From NCBI GenBank assembly GCA_023079485.1, contig CM041084.1:33454609-33518608 (forward strand): DNA of 64,000 nt, given 5' to 3'. The notes below the pieces were generated by a model, which saw nothing but the letters and a program-made list of their open reading frames with translations, was not told where the DNA came from and did no database searches. This document shows positions 62,301 to 64,000 of this stretch, in pieces. This DNA comes from Archilochus colubris (Eukaryota; Chordata; Aves; Apodiformes; Trochilidae). Numbering within the stretch: position 1 is the stretch's first letter; each line of letters opens with the position of its first letter. The translations under genes and the position numbers were made by a program.

Positions 62301-64000
62301 TTTATGAAACCATATAATTGCAATGGCCAAACTCAGCAAGATTTTATTGCCATCTCCACCTGTAATTGTGGAACAGCTGACTCATCAGTCCATAATCATC
62401 CCTTACCAATGAACAGCTTCACTAAAACTCTCAAAGCGACTTGTTTTCTCATCATTCCTGCAAGCACTGCTTCTTCCCCATCCCCTTAACTTTTTTGGAT
62501 AGTAAAAAGTTGTCTCAAAAGGTTACAGTCAATTATACAGTTCACCTTAATACCAGAGAAACATTCACACAACAAACTTCTCACTGCCTTGCTGAAAGAT
62601 GTGTACTTTAAATAGTGTGAAGACTAAAAAATATATTCATTACTATCTTAAAAATTATACATATTTTAGCAATCACTTTACCTTTTGTCTAAGATGTATT
62701 GAAGTAAATATACCTTCAAGAATGGAGACAGTTTCCTCTGTTTTAACTCATTCACTATCATGGAACACTATCATGTCATCTACCTAACAAATTTTCCCCT
62801 TTAAGTATTTTGATGACAGACATAATGCACTATGGTCTACAGGATTTGCTAAGCAATCAAACATTTGTGAAGTCAAAAATTTTCCTGTTTTTTCCCCTTT
62901 CATTTTAACTCAGGGAGAGGGGAGAAATTTTTGCTTTCGTAGCAGCTCTGTAGTCAAGTCATGCTAATGGGTTTTAGTGAATTAGTTGCAATGATCAGGA
63001 AGGAATACCTGGAGCTTTGTTATGGAATTAGAAATTGAATTTGTATTTTATTTTTCCTCCTGTTAAGCCATTTGCTCTCACAACAGCTGAGGCTGGGACA
63101 CTAGGCAGGGGGACACAGCACTCTGAGCCTCCTTTCTCAGGTGTTTCTCAGTATGTGGTGTTGACCAGAGTTGGAGTGAGGGAAGGTCTGGCAGGAGCCC
63201 CATTTTTTTGCAACATGGAATATAGGTCACCTGTCAGAATAATCTGAATCTAACAAATTCCCTGCCCTGCAGCAAGATGAACTGTTAAACTAAAGAGCAC
63301 GGCCACATCTGCAGAGCAGTAAATTAATGCTCTTCAGATGAATGGTGGGGGAGTTCACCATAAATACCTCAGACTACCTATTTTCTACTAATAGTATACA
63401 ATCAGCAAATGACTGACGAACTGAAATACTTCAGATTCACCCAAGTCATTGGACTCAATCTGTCAGTGACTGCACTAAACTGCCTGGCTCTGCTAAAGGT
63501 CAGGCTGAACAATGCAAAAGATGGCTCATGGCAAGAGGCTGTGTGAGTCTGGGGGATTTGTGTAATAGAATTTTAATCTCTTGCTTATGTTTGCAAGGGA
63601 AGAAAACCAGCAACATAGGGACCAAAGAAATACCGCAGTAGAACCTGGCATGGATGACTCAGTAAATCCAGGATCCAAACTTCAGGAAGGGATCTGATGT
63701 CAGAGCATCTGTTCCCTTAATTTTTTAATTTATTTTTTTTTCTTTACAGTAGAGCACGTAGCTGTTGTACATAGCCATGTGATCATGACAGGTATTTGTC
63801 ACTACACTCAAAATAAAGGTTGAGTATTCCTTTCAAAAGAGGGAAGTACTTTTTCAGGTGGTTTCCCAAACTCCTACTACCACAATGATTACTCAGAAAT
63901 CTTTCTATTGTTCTTTAAATAGCATTGCTGGGGAGATAGAGCTTTACAGATAAGCAGCATCCTGCACTGGCAGAGCATGCAGAAGGGCAGGGCTGGCCAG
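59318..64000. other. Gene desert, no gene seen
   Basis: AT-rich DNA with T-rich runs (59325-59340, 59606-59622, 63728-63741). 61590-62500 is complex and non-repetitive but shows no convincing motif cluster. No gene, RNA or transposon family recognised up to the window end. Confidence 0.5.

Overview
This is about 64 kb of vertebrate nuclear DNA, almost certainly from a bird. It contains one protein-coding gene that I can support: the three-exon homeobox gene EVX1 on the + strand (coding 15968-19515). The avian call rests on CR1 LINE 3' ends with the typical avian wording at 36321-36770 and 54472-54632, a far more decayed CR1-type relic, and a short solo-LTR-like insertion. Introns, splice signals, CpG islands and a long gene desert rule out a prokaryote. 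In amniotes EVX1 lies just beyond HOXA13 at the 5' end of the HOXA cluster and is transcribed away from it. HOXA13 should therefore lie to the left of base 1 on the - strand, with the EVX1-HIBADH desert to the right. That placement is established synteny; neither neighbour is visible here.

Layout. 1-4.6 kb is ordinary AT-rich intergenic DNA with a MIR-like SINE relic. 4.6-15.9 kb is a patchwork of CpG-rich islands (about 4.8-6.3, 7.5-8.1, 10.4-10.8 and 12.8-14.2 kb) separated by AT-rich, possibly conserved tracts; it holds a CTCF-like site and a 100-bp ATCC microsatellite. 15.56-15.97 kb is the TATA-less EVX1 promoter and 5' UTR. 15968-19515 is EVX1, encoding a 404-residue protein with the homeodomain at residues 183-242. 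19.5-21.2 kb is the probable 3' UTR. 21.3-26.4 kb mixes further CpG-rich DNA with homeodomain-site-rich candidate enhancers. From about 26.4 kb to the end the sequence is AT-rich desert with no gene, holding the CR1 copies, the LTR, low-complexity tracts and several candidate regulatory elements.

How it works together. The protein is an even-skipped-type homeodomain regulator, used in the primitive streak, tail bud and limb and in V0 ventral interneurons. The CpG-rich domain around it (roughly 4.6-26.4 kb) has the look of a Polycomb-controlled developmental locus. The flanking desert is, by established work in mouse, part of the landscape holding distal HOXA13/EVX1 enhancers. The candidate elements listed were picked by eye from homeobox-site density, motif pairs, hairpins and contrast with their surroundings, and no alignment was made. 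I found no undescribed coding system; the interest lies in the regulatory candidates and the transposon relics.
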